Assembly (NCBI RefSeq): GCF_000967725.1
Contig: NZ_JXYE01000002.1
Coordinates: 310,001 to 374,000 of the forward strand
Origin: Loktanella sp. S4079
Lineage (GTDB): Bacteria > Pseudomonadota > Alphaproteobacteria > Rhodobacterales > Rhodobacteraceae
Direction: 5' to 3'
DNA: 64,000 nucleotides
Part shown: positions 26,988-35,168 of the stretch, piece by piece
Numbering within the stretch: position 1 is the first letter of the stretch
How the letters are laid out: every line of letters starts with the position of its first letter
Notes under the pieces: generated by a model
Told to the model about the DNA's origin: nothing
The model's input: only the letters and a program-made list of their open reading frames with translations
Database searches by the model: none
Position numbers and translations under genes: made by a program

Positions 26988-27944
26988 CTAGGCGATTACC
27001 TTGGCATGCGTCGTATCGAGAAAGTGAGAGACCGTCGCATCAAAGATTTTGGCCTGAAACGTCGGGCTATCCATCATCATTTCGTGCTGGCCACCCGCAA
27101 TCACACGCAATTGCCCGTCCGGCCAGCTTGCCATGCGTTCATGGATACGTGCCGGATCAACGATGGCCTCTTTGCTGCCCAAAAACGTAAGGCAGGGAAT
27201 GTTGGTCGGTGAGGGTAGGGCGCTCAGGCGGTGCATTTCACGCAACGACGTATTCAGCCACCGCAAGGATGGCCCACCAAGACCAAGGTCAGGGTACGAA
27301 CGCAACTGCCGTCCAAGAGTTTCAAACATGTCACGGTCATTGGTGAGCGTGTTACCTTCAAAGGCCGCGCGCAGCACATAAGGTTTCTCGAATTGTCCGG
27401 GGGCAAGAGTTTCGTCAAACCCCAGCTGTCTGCTCATGGCGGAAAGGCCCCATGCAATTGGGCGCAATGCCACAGACATTTGGATGCCCCACATCGGGGC
27501 CGAGAACATCGCGGCCTTCACATCCAACCCATTCAACAATGACCGCAATCCAATGCATCCACCCATCGAATGCGCGATCAAATAGTATGGTTTGGGCAGG
27601 TTTTGCGCATTGGCATAAGCCAATAGCGCCGCAACATCATGCTGGAAATCGGCAAAGCTGGCCACATGCCCGATTGCGCGATTGGCGACCATGCGATCAG
27701 AAATACCCTGTCCGCGCCAGTCAATCACCACAGAAGCAAGGCCGCGTTTGTGGAGCGCCTTGGCTGCACGGCCGTATTTTTCGATAAATTCGGTCCGACC
27801 CGGAAAAATCAAGACGGTGCCTTTGGCATTCGCCTTTTTCCAATGGCCCACACGAATGCGTAGACCATCGGTTGTTCTTAGCCAATGGGCAGCACCCCCT
27901 GCGGGACCATTTGCAATATCGTCAAAAAGAGGTGCTGTTTCCAT
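26988..27944 (-). CDS. Alpha/beta hydrolase, lysophospholipase-like
   Basis: This 318-residue serine hydrolase resembles the lysophospholipase L2/monoacylglycerol lipase group. The nucleophile elbow is AHSMGG near residue 116, the oxyanion region LIFPGRTEFIEKYG near 46, and the catalytic His is in AGGQHEMMMDSPT near 287; the acid is probably in SKEAIVDPARIH. The ATG at 27944 lies directly after the SCP2 stop (TAACATG), pointing to a two-gene unit. The natural ester is unknown. Confidence 0.82.
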   Translation of the reverse strand: METAPLFDDIANGPAGGAAHWLRTTDGLRIRVGHWKKANAKGTVLIFPGRTEFIEKYGRAAKALHKRGLASVVIDWRGQGISDRMVANRAIGHVASFADFQHDVAALLAYANAQNLPKPYYLIAHSMGGCIGLRSLLNGLDVKAAMFSAPMWGIQMSVALRPIAWGLSAMSRQLGFDETLAPGQFEKPYVLRAAFEGNTLTNDRDMFETLGRQLRSYPDLGLGGPSLRWLNTSLREMHRLSALPSPTNIPCLTFLGSKEAIVDPARIHERMASWPDGQLRVIAGGQHEMMMDSPTFQAKIFDATVSHFLDTTHAKVIA

Positions 27945-27945
27945 G

Positions 27946-28236
27946 TTATCCCAATACGCCTGCAAGCTTCATTGCTTGGCCCATGTCGCCGTCAATCACC
28001 AAGCTGCCAGACATGAACGCCGTCGTCGGGTTCAGTTCACCTTCCAGAATTGCCTGAAAAGTCTCAGCATCGGCGGTCAGTGACACATCTGCATCGTCGT
28101 CGCTTGCGCGCACGCCATCGGAATCGATGATGATTGAACCTTCACCTTCGATCACGAATTTTGCAGAGCCATCAAAGTCTGCACCGTCCATTTTTGCGTT
28201 TAGGGCGGCTACAGCCTCGGTCACAACGTCGCTCAT
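27946..28236 (-). CDS. SCP2 sterol-carrier-domain protein
   Basis: This 96-residue acidic protein is a stand-alone SCP2 fold: an N-terminal helix (MSDVVTEAVAALNAKM), strands GSAKFVIEGEGSIIID, and the terminal GSLVIDGDMGQAMKLAGVLG. Such domains hold lipids or acyl-CoAs in a hydrophobic pocket. Pairing with a downstream lysophospholipase-like gene suggests lipid handling. The ATG at 28236 has AGAAGGA upstream. It is divergent from the TPR gene. Confidence 0.82.
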   Translation of the reverse strand: MSDVVTEAVAALNAKMDGADFDGSAKFVIEGEGSIIIDSDGVRASDDDADVSLTADAETFQAILEGELNPTTAFMSGSLVIDGDMGQAMKLAGVLG

Positions 28237-28309
28237 GTTTTTCGTCCTTCTTTCATGATGTGGCGGCCGACCTCTGGTGTTGACCGCATTCTGCGTTACA
28301 TTAGTAGTT

Positions 28310-28870
28310 ATGGTTACGCTGACACATCGCATCAAACGTATCGTTACGGCACTTTTTTTGGCAGTGGGGATTTCCTTACCCGCCTTTGCCCAAGAAACGA
28401 CGCTGGACGAGTTATTTCAAGAGCTTCTCGAGGCGGATGAGGATACTTATGCGCGGATCGAGAACCAACTCATTGGCGAATTGGATAAAAGTGGCTCTCC
28501 CGCGATGGATGTGTTGTTGCGCCGAGGCCAAGACGCATTGCGTGACGGTCAGCCAGAGGCCGCAGCAGAACATTTTTCAGCGCTCGTCGATCATGCGCCA
28601 GATTTTGCCGGTGGCTACTATGGGCGTGCGACAGCCTATTATCTTCTTGGGTTGACCGGTCCTGCATTGGATGACGTGCAACAGGTTCTTCGCATTGAAC
28701 CGCGTCATTTTCAGGCGATTGATGGTTTGGCCGTCATCATGGAAGAGCTAAGCCGCCCAGAAGACGCCTTGGAGCTTTATCAAATGATTCTCGAAATTCA
28801 CCCACAATCGGTCGAGACCAAAGCCTCGGTCGAGCGTTTGCAGTTGCATCTTGAGGGCCAAGCGCTTTAA
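28310..28870 (+). CDS. Secreted tetratricopeptide-repeat protein
   Basis: This 186-residue protein has a Sec signal peptide (about 1-28, ending LPAFAQE) and then two to three TPR units between residues 60 and 175 (QDALRDGQPEAAAEHFSALV, GRATAYYLLGLTGPALDDVQ, EELSRPEDALELYQMILEIH). It probably acts as a periplasmic protein-binding scaffold. The ATG at 28310 puts the signal peptide at the very start; an upstream in-frame TTG is less likely. The helicase gene starts 25 nt later, so they may be cotranscribed, but no functional link is evident. Confidence 0.78.
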   Translation: MVTLTHRIKRIVTALFLAVGISLPAFAQETTLDELFQELLEADEDTYARIENQLIGELDKSGSPAMDVLLRRGQDALRDGQPEAAAEHFSALVDHAPDFAGGYYGRATAYYLLGLTGPALDDVQQVLRIEPRHFQAIDGLAVIMEELSRPEDALELYQMILEIHPQSVETKASVERLQLHLEGQAL

Positions 28871-28895
28871 GGCGCAGAAAACTCTGGGGACTACG

Positions 28896-31580
28896 ATGAG
28901 CACCGCGCGGATTACGGCCGTTCTTGGCCCGACGAACACCGGCAAAACCCACTATGCGATTCAGCGTATGCTGTCCTATCGGACGGGCGTAATCGGCCTG
29001 CCGTTACGGCTCCTTGCGCGCGAAGTCTATGACCGTATCGTCGAAGAGCGCGGCCCAGGCGTTGTCGCACTGATCACTGGCGAAGAACGTATCGTGCCCC
29101 CGCGTGCGGCCTATTGGGTCTGCACGGTCGAGGCGATGCCCGAGGGTATGGGCTGCGATTTTCTAGCGATTGACGAAATTCAGCTTTGTGCTGATCCCGA
29201 ACGGGGACATGTCTTTACGGATCGGTTGCTGAACGCGCGCGGTTTGCACGAAACCCTCTTTATGGGGGCGGATACAATGCGTGGCGCGATTGCTGCGATG
29301 GTTCCCGAAGCGCAATTTATGTACCGCGACCGCATGTCCGAACTGACCTACACAGGTTCGAAAAAGCTGAGCCGCATGCCTGCACGCTCTGCAATTGTAG
29401 GGTTTTCTGTCGAAAATGTGTATGCAATCGCCGAACTGCTACGCCGCACCAAAGGCGGTGCAGCCGTTGTGATGGGCGCTTTGTCACCCCGAACGCGCAA
29501 CGCCCAAGTGGCGATGTATCAAAACGGCGATGTTGACTATTTGGTGGCGACCGACGCGATCGGGATGGGGTTAAACCTTGATATCTCGCATGTCGCATTT
29601 TCGTCCTTGGTCAAATTCGACGGTCACCGTATGCGGCATTTGCACCCCCAAGAGCTGGGGCAAATTGCCGGGCGTGCGGGCCGTCACATTGAAAATGGCA
29701 CCTTTGGTGTAACAGGCGAGGCACCACCGCTGGATGATGCAATCGCAGAGGCCATCACCGAGCATCAATTCGCACCCGTTTCAAAGCTACAATGGCGCAA
29801 CAGCCGTCTGCAATTTGGCTCGGTCAAACGGCTCATTTCGACACTAGAGGAACATACCAGCGATCAATGGCTCACGCGGGTCCGCGAAAGCGATGATCTA
29901 AAGGCGCTCAAGGCACTGGCCGCAGATCCCGAAGTCGCCGCACGCGCGACTGACGGGCCGTCGGTCAAATTGCTGTGGGAAGTCTGCCGCGTTCCCGATT
30001 TTCGTGGAATATCAGCAGGCGAACATGCGAGCCTACTTACGAATATTTACAATGACTTGCACCAGCTTGGGCATGTGTCCGCCAACTGGTTTGGGTTGCA
30101 AGTTCGGCGTATTGACCGCACCGACGGGGACATTGATACCCTGTCAAAACGGCTGGCATACATCCGGACGTGGACCTATGTTGCGCAGCGCAACGGATGG
30201 TTGCATGATGAAAACCATTGGCGCGACGAGACACGCGCTGTAGAAGACCGACTATCAGACGCGCTTCACGGCGCGCTAACGCAAAGATTTGTGGACCGGC
30301 GGACAAGCATTTTGCTTCGGCGGCTCAAACAGAAGGAGAGCCTTTTGGCTGACGTAAACGACAAAGGTGAAGTAACCGTCGAGGGCGAATTCGTCGGACG
30401 GTTGGAAGGATTCCGCTTTCGGATGGACAAGGCAGGCAGCCCCGATGAGGCCAAGACATTACGTCAGGCCTCGGTGCAGGCGCTGGTGCCGCAGTTCCAT
30501 TTGCTGGCTGACCGTTTCTACAACGCGCCAGACCCGGAAATTGATTTCACCGAACAAGGTGGCCTGATGTGGGGCGAACATGCCGTTGGCAAACTGGTCG
30601 CTGGATCTGATCCATTTAAGCCCGGTGTGACCGCCTTTGTCGACGATGAGGCCGGTCCAGACGTTGCCGCAAAGGTGCAGCGCAGGTTGCAGCACTTTAT
30701 CGATCGCAAGATCGCGGCAGGTTTCGAAGGCCTATTGGCGCTTAAGAACGATGAAACTCTGACGGGGGCTGCCAAAGGCTTTGCCTATCGGATGGCCGAA
30801 GGCTTTGGGATCATCCCACGTGGCGAGGTTGCCGACGAAGTCAAAGCGCTTGATCAGGATGCCCGTGGTTCATTGCGTAAACATGGTGTGCGTTTTGGTC
30901 AGTTTACGATCTTCCAGCCGCTCTTGCTCAAGCCTGCGCCGACACGTTTGCGTCTGGTGTTGTGGTCTTTGACCAAAGGTTTGCAAGAATTCCCAGAAAG
31001 CCCGCCACCGGGCTTGGTCACTGTTCCTGCGGCCAAAGATGCGGCACCTGGCTACTATGCGATGTCAGGTTACCGCGCAGCGGGTGAACGTGCGATTCGT
31101 ATCGATATGCTAGAGCGCCTTGCAGATATGCTACGTGACAAAGACAGCCGCGGCGGTTTTGAGGCCAATCCAGATATGCTGTCGATTACGGGCATGACGC
31201 TCGATCAATTCGCTGATCTAATGGCAGGTCTTGGCTATAAGGCCGAGAAAGCTGAGCGCGAAAAGGTCAAAGCAACACCCGCACCCGAGGCAGAGGCCGC
31301 ACCTGCAGAGCAGCCAGCAGCCGAAGGCGAAGCGCCTGCCCCCGAAGAGACCGGCCCAGAGATGGAGGTTTTCTACACCTTCACGTGGGGTGGCCGTGCG
31401 GCACGCAGTGCGCGCCCGCAAAACGACCGTCCACGTGGCAAGGGCAAGCCCAAGGGGAAAGGCAAGCATCAAGGCGGAAACAACAAACCGCAAACCTTTG
31501 CTGCCAAACCAAAGCGCGAAAAGGCGATTGACCCTGATAACCCATTTGCAGCGGCTCTGGCAGGGTTCAACAAAGGTTGA
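28896..31580 (+). CDS. SUV3-like DExH RNA helicase
   Basis: This 894-residue superfamily 2 helicase resembles mitochondrial SUV3 and is common in alphaproteobacteria. Motifs: Walker A GPTNTGKT near residue 11, LPLRLLAREVYDRI, GEERIVPP near 60, DEIQ near 91, then VMGALSPRTR, TDAIGMGLNLDI near 220 and QIAGRAGRHIENGTFGVTG near 260. A long C-terminal region (about 300-790) follows. The tail (about 800-894) is Ala/Pro/Glu-rich and then Lys/Gly-rich, suggesting nucleic-acid contact. SUV3 unwinds RNA with the degradosome in mitochondria; the bacterial role is not established. GGGGA precedes the ATG. The downstream S4 gene starts at a TTG inside its stop. Confidence 0.88.
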   Translation: MSTARITAVLGPTNTGKTHYAIQRMLSYRTGVIGLPLRLLAREVYDRIVEERGPGVVALITGEERIVPPRAAYWVCTVEAMPEGMGCDFLAIDEIQLCADPERGHVFTDRLLNARGLHETLFMGADTMRGAIAAMVPEAQFMYRDRMSELTYTGSKKLSRMPARSAIVGFSVENVYAIAELLRRTKGGAAVVMGALSPRTRNAQVAMYQNGDVDYLVATDAIGMGLNLDISHVAFSSLVKFDGHRMRHLHPQELGQIAGRAGRHIENGTFGVTGEAPPLDDAIAEAITEHQFAPVSKLQWRNSRLQFGSVKRLISTLEEHTSDQWLTRVRESDDLKALKALAADPEVAARATDGPSVKLLWEVCRVPDFRGISAGEHASLLTNIYNDLHQLGHVSANWFGLQVRRIDRTDGDIDTLSKRLAYIRTWTYVAQRNGWLHDENHWRDETRAVEDRLSDALHGALTQRFVDRRTSILLRRLKQKESLLADVNDKGEVTVEGEFVGRLEGFRFRMDKAGSPDEAKTLRQASVQALVPQFHLLADRFYNAPDPEIDFTEQGGLMWGEHAVGKLVAGSDPFKPGVTAFVDDEAGPDVAAKVQRRLQHFIDRKIAAGFEGLLALKNDETLTGAAKGFAYRMAEGFGIIPRGEVADEVKALDQDARGSLRKHGVRFGQFTIFQPLLLKPAPTRLRLVLWSLTKGLQEFPESPPPGLVTVPAAKDAAPGYYAMSGYRAAGERAIRIDMLERLADMLRDKDSRGGFEANPDMLSITGMTLDQFADLMAGLGYKAEKAEREKVKATPAPEAEAAPAEQPAAEGEAPAPEETGPEMEVFYTFTWGGRAARSARPQNDRPRGKGKPKGKGKHQGGNNKPQTFAAKPKREKAIDPDNPFAAALAGFNKG

Positions 31581-31966
31581 GCGAGCATAGCCGGCAAACA
31601 ATTCGGCTAGACAAATGGCTGTGGCATGCGCGGTTTTTTAAATCGCGCAGCCTTGCAGCAGGTGTGGTCACTGCGGGCAAAGTCCGTGTTGATGGCACAC
31701 CTGTCAGCAAACCTTCGCGATCTGTCGGGGAGGGGGATGTTTTGACCTTTGTTCAGGCTGATGCGACCAAGGTTGTGCGAATCCTTGCTTGCGGTGAAAG
31801 ACGTGGACCCGCCCCCGAGGCGCAAAAACTCTACGAAGATATGTCACCACCCGTAGAACGACGTCCCTATAATCCGGGCGGCGATAGGAAGGGGCGTCCA
31901 ACAAAGAAGCAACGCCGGGACATCATGACCCATCGCGGTCTGGATCGTTCGATTGACCTTGAATGA
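31577..31966 (+). CDS. S4-domain RNA-binding protein (Hsp15-like)
   Basis: This 129-residue protein has an S4 domain at the N-terminus: IRLDKWLWHARFFKSRSLAAG near residue 9, then KVRVDGTPVSKPSRSVGEGD. The C-terminal tail is basic (GGDRKGRPTKKQRRD). Hsp15 relatives bind stalled 50S subunits with nascent chains. The start is a TTG overlapping the helicase TGA, so translation probably depends on read-in from the helicase gene. Pairing of an RNA helicase and an S4 protein suggests a common role in RNA or ribosome handling. Confidence 0.85.
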   Translation: MSEHSRQTIRLDKWLWHARFFKSRSLAAGVVTAGKVRVDGTPVSKPSRSVGEGDVLTFVQADATKVVRILACGERRGPAPEAQKLYEDMSPPVERRPYNPGGDRKGRPTKKQRRDIMTHRGLDRSIDLE

Positions 31967-32015
31967 TCCCGCGCACTGGCCTAGCTAGGCCATTGATGAA
32001 AAGTGGAACGTGCCT

Positions 32016-32351
32016 ATGACCTATGTTGTCACCGAAAATTGCATCGCGTGTAAATACACCGACTGCGTCGAAGTCTGCCCCGTAGATTGCTTCTACGAAG
32101 GCGAGAACACATTGGTTATCCATCCTGATGAATGCATCGACTGTGGTGTTTGCGAACCCGAATGCCCGGCAGAAGCCATCAGCCCGGATACAGAACCGGA
32201 TATGGAAAAATGGGTCGAATTTAACCGCAAATACGCCGAACTGTGGCCTGTCATTGTCACGAAGAAAGACCCGATGCCAAGCGCAGAGGAAATGGACGGC
32301 AAAGAAGGTAAGCTCGAGTTGCTATCAGAAGCGCCTGGCGAGGGCGGCTGA
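32016..32351 (+). CDS. fdxA: 7Fe ferredoxin FdxA
   Basis: This 111-residue low-potential ferredoxin of the FdxA group has one 3Fe-4S and one 4Fe-4S cluster. The Cys spacing is visible: [18 protein letters not shown] near residue 9 and [16 protein letters not shown] near 39. The helical C-terminal extension (about 55-111) is usual. The ATG at 32016 is preferred to a GTG at 32010. It sits between the S4 protein and carD, a neighbourhood frequent in Rhodobacteraceae. It has its own terminator. Confidence 0.94.
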   Translation: MTYVVTENCIACKYTDCVEVCPVDCFYEGENTLVIHPDECIDCGVCEPECPAEAISPDTEPDMEKWVEFNRKYAELWPVIVTKKDPMPSAEEMDGKEGKLELLSEAPGEGG

Positions 32352-32399
32352 TTCGAGCGAGTTTGACCGCGCAGCGCGCTTATTTTGTTGCGATTTTAG

Positions 32400-32420
32400 G
32401 CGCCGCATTGCGGCGCTTTT
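32400..32420 (+). terminator. Stem-loop terminator after fdxA
   Basis: GCGCCGC (32400-32406) pairs with GCGGCGC (32410-32416) around an ATT loop and is followed by TTTT. It lies 48 nt past the fdxA stop. Confidence 0.65.
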
Positions 32421-32492
32421 CGATGGCGCGTTTTTGTGATATGATTGCAGTAATGCTAAGAACACCTTGATCTAACCGACCAAACGACTGCG

Positions 32493-32526
32493 CCGACGGT
32501 GACCTGAAGTCTCCGCCGGATTTTTT
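32493..32526 (+). terminator. Terminator-like hairpin in the carD leader
   Basis: CCG-A-CGG-T-GAC (32493-32503) pairs with GTC-T-CCG-C-CGG (32509-32519), two mismatches, loop CTGAA, followed by ATTTTTT. It lies 41 nt before the carD start. It may be a second stop for fdxA transcripts or an attenuator for carD. Confidence 0.5.
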
Positions 32527-32566
32527 GTCGTCTTTGATAATGTTAGATCGCCAAGAAAGGACGATC

Positions 32567-33073
32567 ATGAGTAAGAAGAAAAGTGAATTCAGCCTCGAGC
32601 AATTTGTTGTCTACCCTGCCCATGGGGTTGGCAAAATCGTTTCTGTTGAAACGCAAGACGTGGCTGGGTTTGAGCTCGAGTTGTTTGTCATTTCCTTTGA
32701 AAAGGACAAAATGACCCTGAGCGTACCAACCAACAAGGCCGCCGAAGTTGGCATGCGTGCGCTGGCAACACCTGATGTGGTTTCACACGCGATGAAAACG
32801 CTCAAAGGTAAGGCCAAAGTTAAAAAGGCCATGTGGTCGCGCCGCGCGCAAGAATACGAGCAGAAAATCAACTCTGGTGATCTGATCGCGATTGCAGAGG
32901 TTGTCCGTGATCTTCACCGTCAAGACGACCAGCGCGAGCAAAGCTATTCTGAGCGTCAGCTCTACGAAGCAGCGCTCGAGCGTCTTACACGCGAATTTGC
33001 AGCTGTTGCCGGTAGTGACGAATCCGTTGCAAGCGAAGAGATCACTTCTGTTTTGGTTGGTCGCGCAGCCTAA
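32567..33073 (+). CDS. carD: CarD/CdnL-type transcription regulator
   Basis: This 168-residue protein has the RNA-polymerase-interacting (Tudor-like) domain at the N-terminus: FVVYPAHGVGKIVSVETQDV near residue 13, the CarD/CdnL hallmark. The helical C-terminal half (about 70-165) carries DLHRQDDQREQSYSERQLYE, expected to contact DNA near the -10 upstream edge. CdnL stabilises open complexes at housekeeping and rRNA promoters. The ATG at 32567 has AAAGGA upstream; an upstream in-frame start at 32525 lies inside the leader hairpin. A bidirectional terminator follows. Confidence 0.92.
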   Translation: MSKKKSEFSLEQFVVYPAHGVGKIVSVETQDVAGFELELFVISFEKDKMTLSVPTNKAAEVGMRALATPDVVSHAMKTLKGKAKVKKAMWSRRAQEYEQKINSGDLIAIAEVVRDLHRQDDQREQSYSERQLYEAALERLTREFAAVAGSDESVASEEITSVLVGRAA

Positions 33074-33090
33074 GTTAATTGCACAAAAGA

Positions 33091-33125
33091 AAAGGGTCGC
33101 GTCAGTAATGGCGCGACCCTTTTTT
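33091..33125. terminator. Bidirectional terminator between carD and purD
   Basis: GGGTCGCG (33094-33101) pairs with CGCGACCC (33112-33119), flanked by AAA on the left and TTTTTT on the right, so it can stop carD on the plus strand and purD on the minus strand. Confidence 0.88.
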
Positions 33126-33154
33126 GTGGGGTTTAGAATGCTTTGTGGCGGCCC

Positions 33155-34417
33155 TTACAGGGCGCGCCAGCCAATGTCAGAGCGGTAAAAACCCTCTTCC
33201 CAATCAACATTCGCGGCCATGGCGTAGGCCTTCTCATGTGCTTCTGCCAATGTTTCACCGCGCGCGGTAATGTTCAGAACACGCCCACCTGTGGCGGTGA
33301 TTTGCCCGTCTTTCTCTGTGGTGCCTGCATGAAACACCATGTGGAAGCTATCTTCGGGCTGTTTTTCGAGACCTTTGATCACTGTGCCTTTTTCATAAGA
33401 GCCAGGGTATCCTTTGGCGGCCATGACAACTGTCATCGCATGGTCGTCAGCCCAATTTGCTTGAACTTGATCAAGCCGTTGTTCCGCGCAGGCTTGCAAT
33501 AGATCAAGAATTTGGCCGCCCAAACGCATCATCAGACACTGGCACTCTGGATCGCCAAAGCGCACGTTGTATTCGACCAAGCGCGGTTGTCCGTCTTTGA
33601 TCATCAAACCGACGAATAGAACCCCTTGGAATGGTGTGCCGCGCTTGGCCATTTCTGCCATTGTAGGCTTGATGATTTCATCAAGCGCCTTTTGCGTCAC
33701 ACTATCGGTCATGACAGGGGCAGGTGAATAGGCGCCCATACCGCCCGTGTTGGGGCCAGTGTCACCGTCAAATGCACGTTTGTGGTCTTGGGCCGTACCA
33801 ACGGGCAGAATGTTTTCGCCGTCGCAGAGCACAAAAAACGAAGCTTCTTCGCCGTCCATGAATTCCTCAATGACGACCTCGGCACCGGCATCGCCAAAGC
33901 TGCCGTCGAACATGTCGTCAATCGCGGCCAGCGCCTCGTCTTCGGTCATTGCAACGATCACGCCTTTACCAGCGGCAAGACCGTCGGCCTTGACGACGAT
34001 GGGCGCACCCTGTTCGCGGATATAGGTGCGTGCAGCATCTGCATCAGTGAAATGTGCATAAGCGGCAGTGGGGGCGTTTGCAGCATCGCAGATCGCTTTG
34101 GTAAAGGATTTCGAGGCTTCCAACTGCGCTGCCGCCTGACTGGGGCCAAAGACAAGCAATCCAGCGGCGCGTAAGCGATCGGCGACACCTGCAGCTAGCG
34201 GCGCCTCTGGGCCAATGATGACAAAGCTGATCGCGTTTTCTTCGGCAAAGTTCGCAACAACATCGCCGTCCAAAATGTCGATGTTCGCGCATTCGGCAAT
34301 GGATGCGATACCCGCGTTGCCGGGTGCAACAATCAAACGATCACATTTCGGGTTTTGTTTGACAGCCCACGCAAGGCTATGTTCACGTCCGCCGCTGCCC
34401 AAAATCAAAATGTTCAT
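33155..34417 (-). CDS. purD: Phosphoribosylamine-glycine ligase PurD
   Basis: This 420-residue ATP-grasp enzyme makes glycinamide ribonucleotide, the second step of purine synthesis. It starts MNILILGSGGREHSLAWAV, the family hallmark, then GPEAPLAAGVADRL near 67, the ATP-grasp core VKADGLAAGKGVIVA near 140 and GPNTGGMGAYSPAP near 218, and EYNVRFGDPECQ near 286. Length is normal. The ATG at 34417 was chosen from this start; upstream in-frame sequence is non-coding. The ribosome-binding site (GTGGGAC) is part of a predicted pseudoknot leader, so translation may be controlled. Confidence 0.96.
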   Translation of the reverse strand: MNILILGSGGREHSLAWAVKQNPKCDRLIVAPGNAGIASIAECANIDILDGDVVANFAEENAISFVIIGPEAPLAAGVADRLRAAGLLVFGPSQAAAQLEASKSFTKAICDAANAPTAAYAHFTDADAARTYIREQGAPIVVKADGLAAGKGVIVAMTEDEALAAIDDMFDGSFGDAGAEVVIEEFMDGEEASFFVLCDGENILPVGTAQDHKRAFDGDTGPNTGGMGAYSPAPVMTDSVTQKALDEIIKPTMAEMAKRGTPFQGVLFVGLMIKDGQPRLVEYNVRFGDPECQCLMMRLGGQILDLLQACAEQRLDQVQANWADDHAMTVVMAAKGYPGSYEKGTVIKGLEKQPEDSFHMVFHAGTTEKDGQITATGGRVLNITARGETLAEAHEKAYAMAANVDWEEGFYRSDIGWRAL

Positions 34418-34423
34418 CGCTGT

Positions 34424-34504
34424 CCCACTTGTTTTGCTGATTAGGCGCTGTTCTACGGATGGACCGTCGCGACCACAAGTGGGCAGTTCCCGCCGATAAT
34501 CAGC
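34424..34504 (-). promoter_or_regulatory. Structured purD leader with H-type pseudoknot potential
   Basis: On the minus strand two perfect inverted repeats are interleaved: GCTGATTA (34497-34504) with TAATCAGC (34436-34443), and CCCACTTGT (34475-34483) with ACAAGTGGG (34424-34432). Order is A-B-A'-B', the geometry of an H-type pseudoknot. The first stem can extend: GGCG and CUG on the 5' side pair with CAGCGCC directly before TAATCAGC, with UC and GGAA bulges. An inner ACGG-TCCAT-CCGT hairpin fits the loop. The 3' strand of the second stem includes GTGGG, the likely ribosome-binding site, 6 nt before the purD ATG. This suggests a cis-acting RNA that controls purD translation. I do not recognise it as a named riboswitch. 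Confidence 0.6.
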
Positions 34505-34577
34505 TTTTGTGAATTCGACTTGGCCTTTTTCAGACTTAACCGCTAATTTTGTAGTAGAAGCGTTGAGAGGGCCGCAA

Positions 34578-35168
34578 ATGAAATACGAAAAGCGGGATCG
34601 CAAGCTTTGGCACCGGTTGGAAGGGTATAGTTTTCACGAACGCCCTTTGTCGCGTTCGCTGGTGGATCAGCTCGAGGATGCAACGGGCCACTCGATTGAC
34701 GTCTGCTACACAATGGTCGAGGAATACCGCCGCTTTATGTATCTTATCGGCAGTACCGGAGAAGATTTGACGCCATCGCCAATCGTCGATCAGGTCTGGA
34801 AACTGCATATCGCCGACAAACGCGCTTATTTCGAAGATTTCTGCCCCCGGATTATTGGCCGCATAATTCACCGTGCTGATGATTTGCCACCGCTCGAGGA
34901 TGATCCCGCATATGGGCTCACCTTGGAGTATTATGCACAAGAATTCGGGCGTCCTCAGGTCCAGTACTGGCCTGATCCAGATGACGGGCTCATGCGGTTT
35001 TCACGGTTTTTGATGTGGGCCGTTGGTTTTGCAGCATTTGCGCTTTCGGTGATTTTTTCGTCGTTTCTATTTGCATTTTTCGGCGCAATGGTGATTTCAG
35101 GGTCTGCATTCTTGCAATGGAAATATTCCTCGCTCCCGTTGCGTAACCCGACGTCAAAGGAAAACTGA
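34578..35168 (+). CDS. GRDP-like membrane protein
   Basis: This 196-residue protein resembles the glycine-rich-domain-containing-protein-like (GRDP) family seen mostly in plants and fungi: VEEYRRFMYLIG near residue 46 and SPIVDQVWKLHIADKRAYFEDFC near 68, matching the VDxxWHxH-Y-C pattern with Lys in place of the first His. Two hydrophobic segments (about 143-178) follow, so the C-terminus is membrane-bound. Function is unknown. The ATG at 34578 was chosen from similarity; spacing to GAGAGGG is acceptable. Its TGA overlaps the xseA start (TGATG), so they are translationally coupled. purD is divergent. Confidence 0.65.
   Translation: MKYEKRDRKLWHRLEGYSFHERPLSRSLVDQLEDATGHSIDVCYTMVEEYRRFMYLIGSTGEDLTPSPIVDQVWKLHIADKRAYFEDFCPRIIGRIIHRADDLPPLEDDPAYGLTLEYYAQEFGRPQVQYWPDPDDGLMRFSRFLMWAVGFAAFALSVIFSSFLFAFFGAMVISGSAFLQWKYSSLPLRNPTSKEN

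Noticed and set aside
34418..34603. N-terminal extension of PurD
   Set aside because: PurD proteins begin at MNILILGSGGREH; the upstream part is the structured leader and the divergent gene's promoter.
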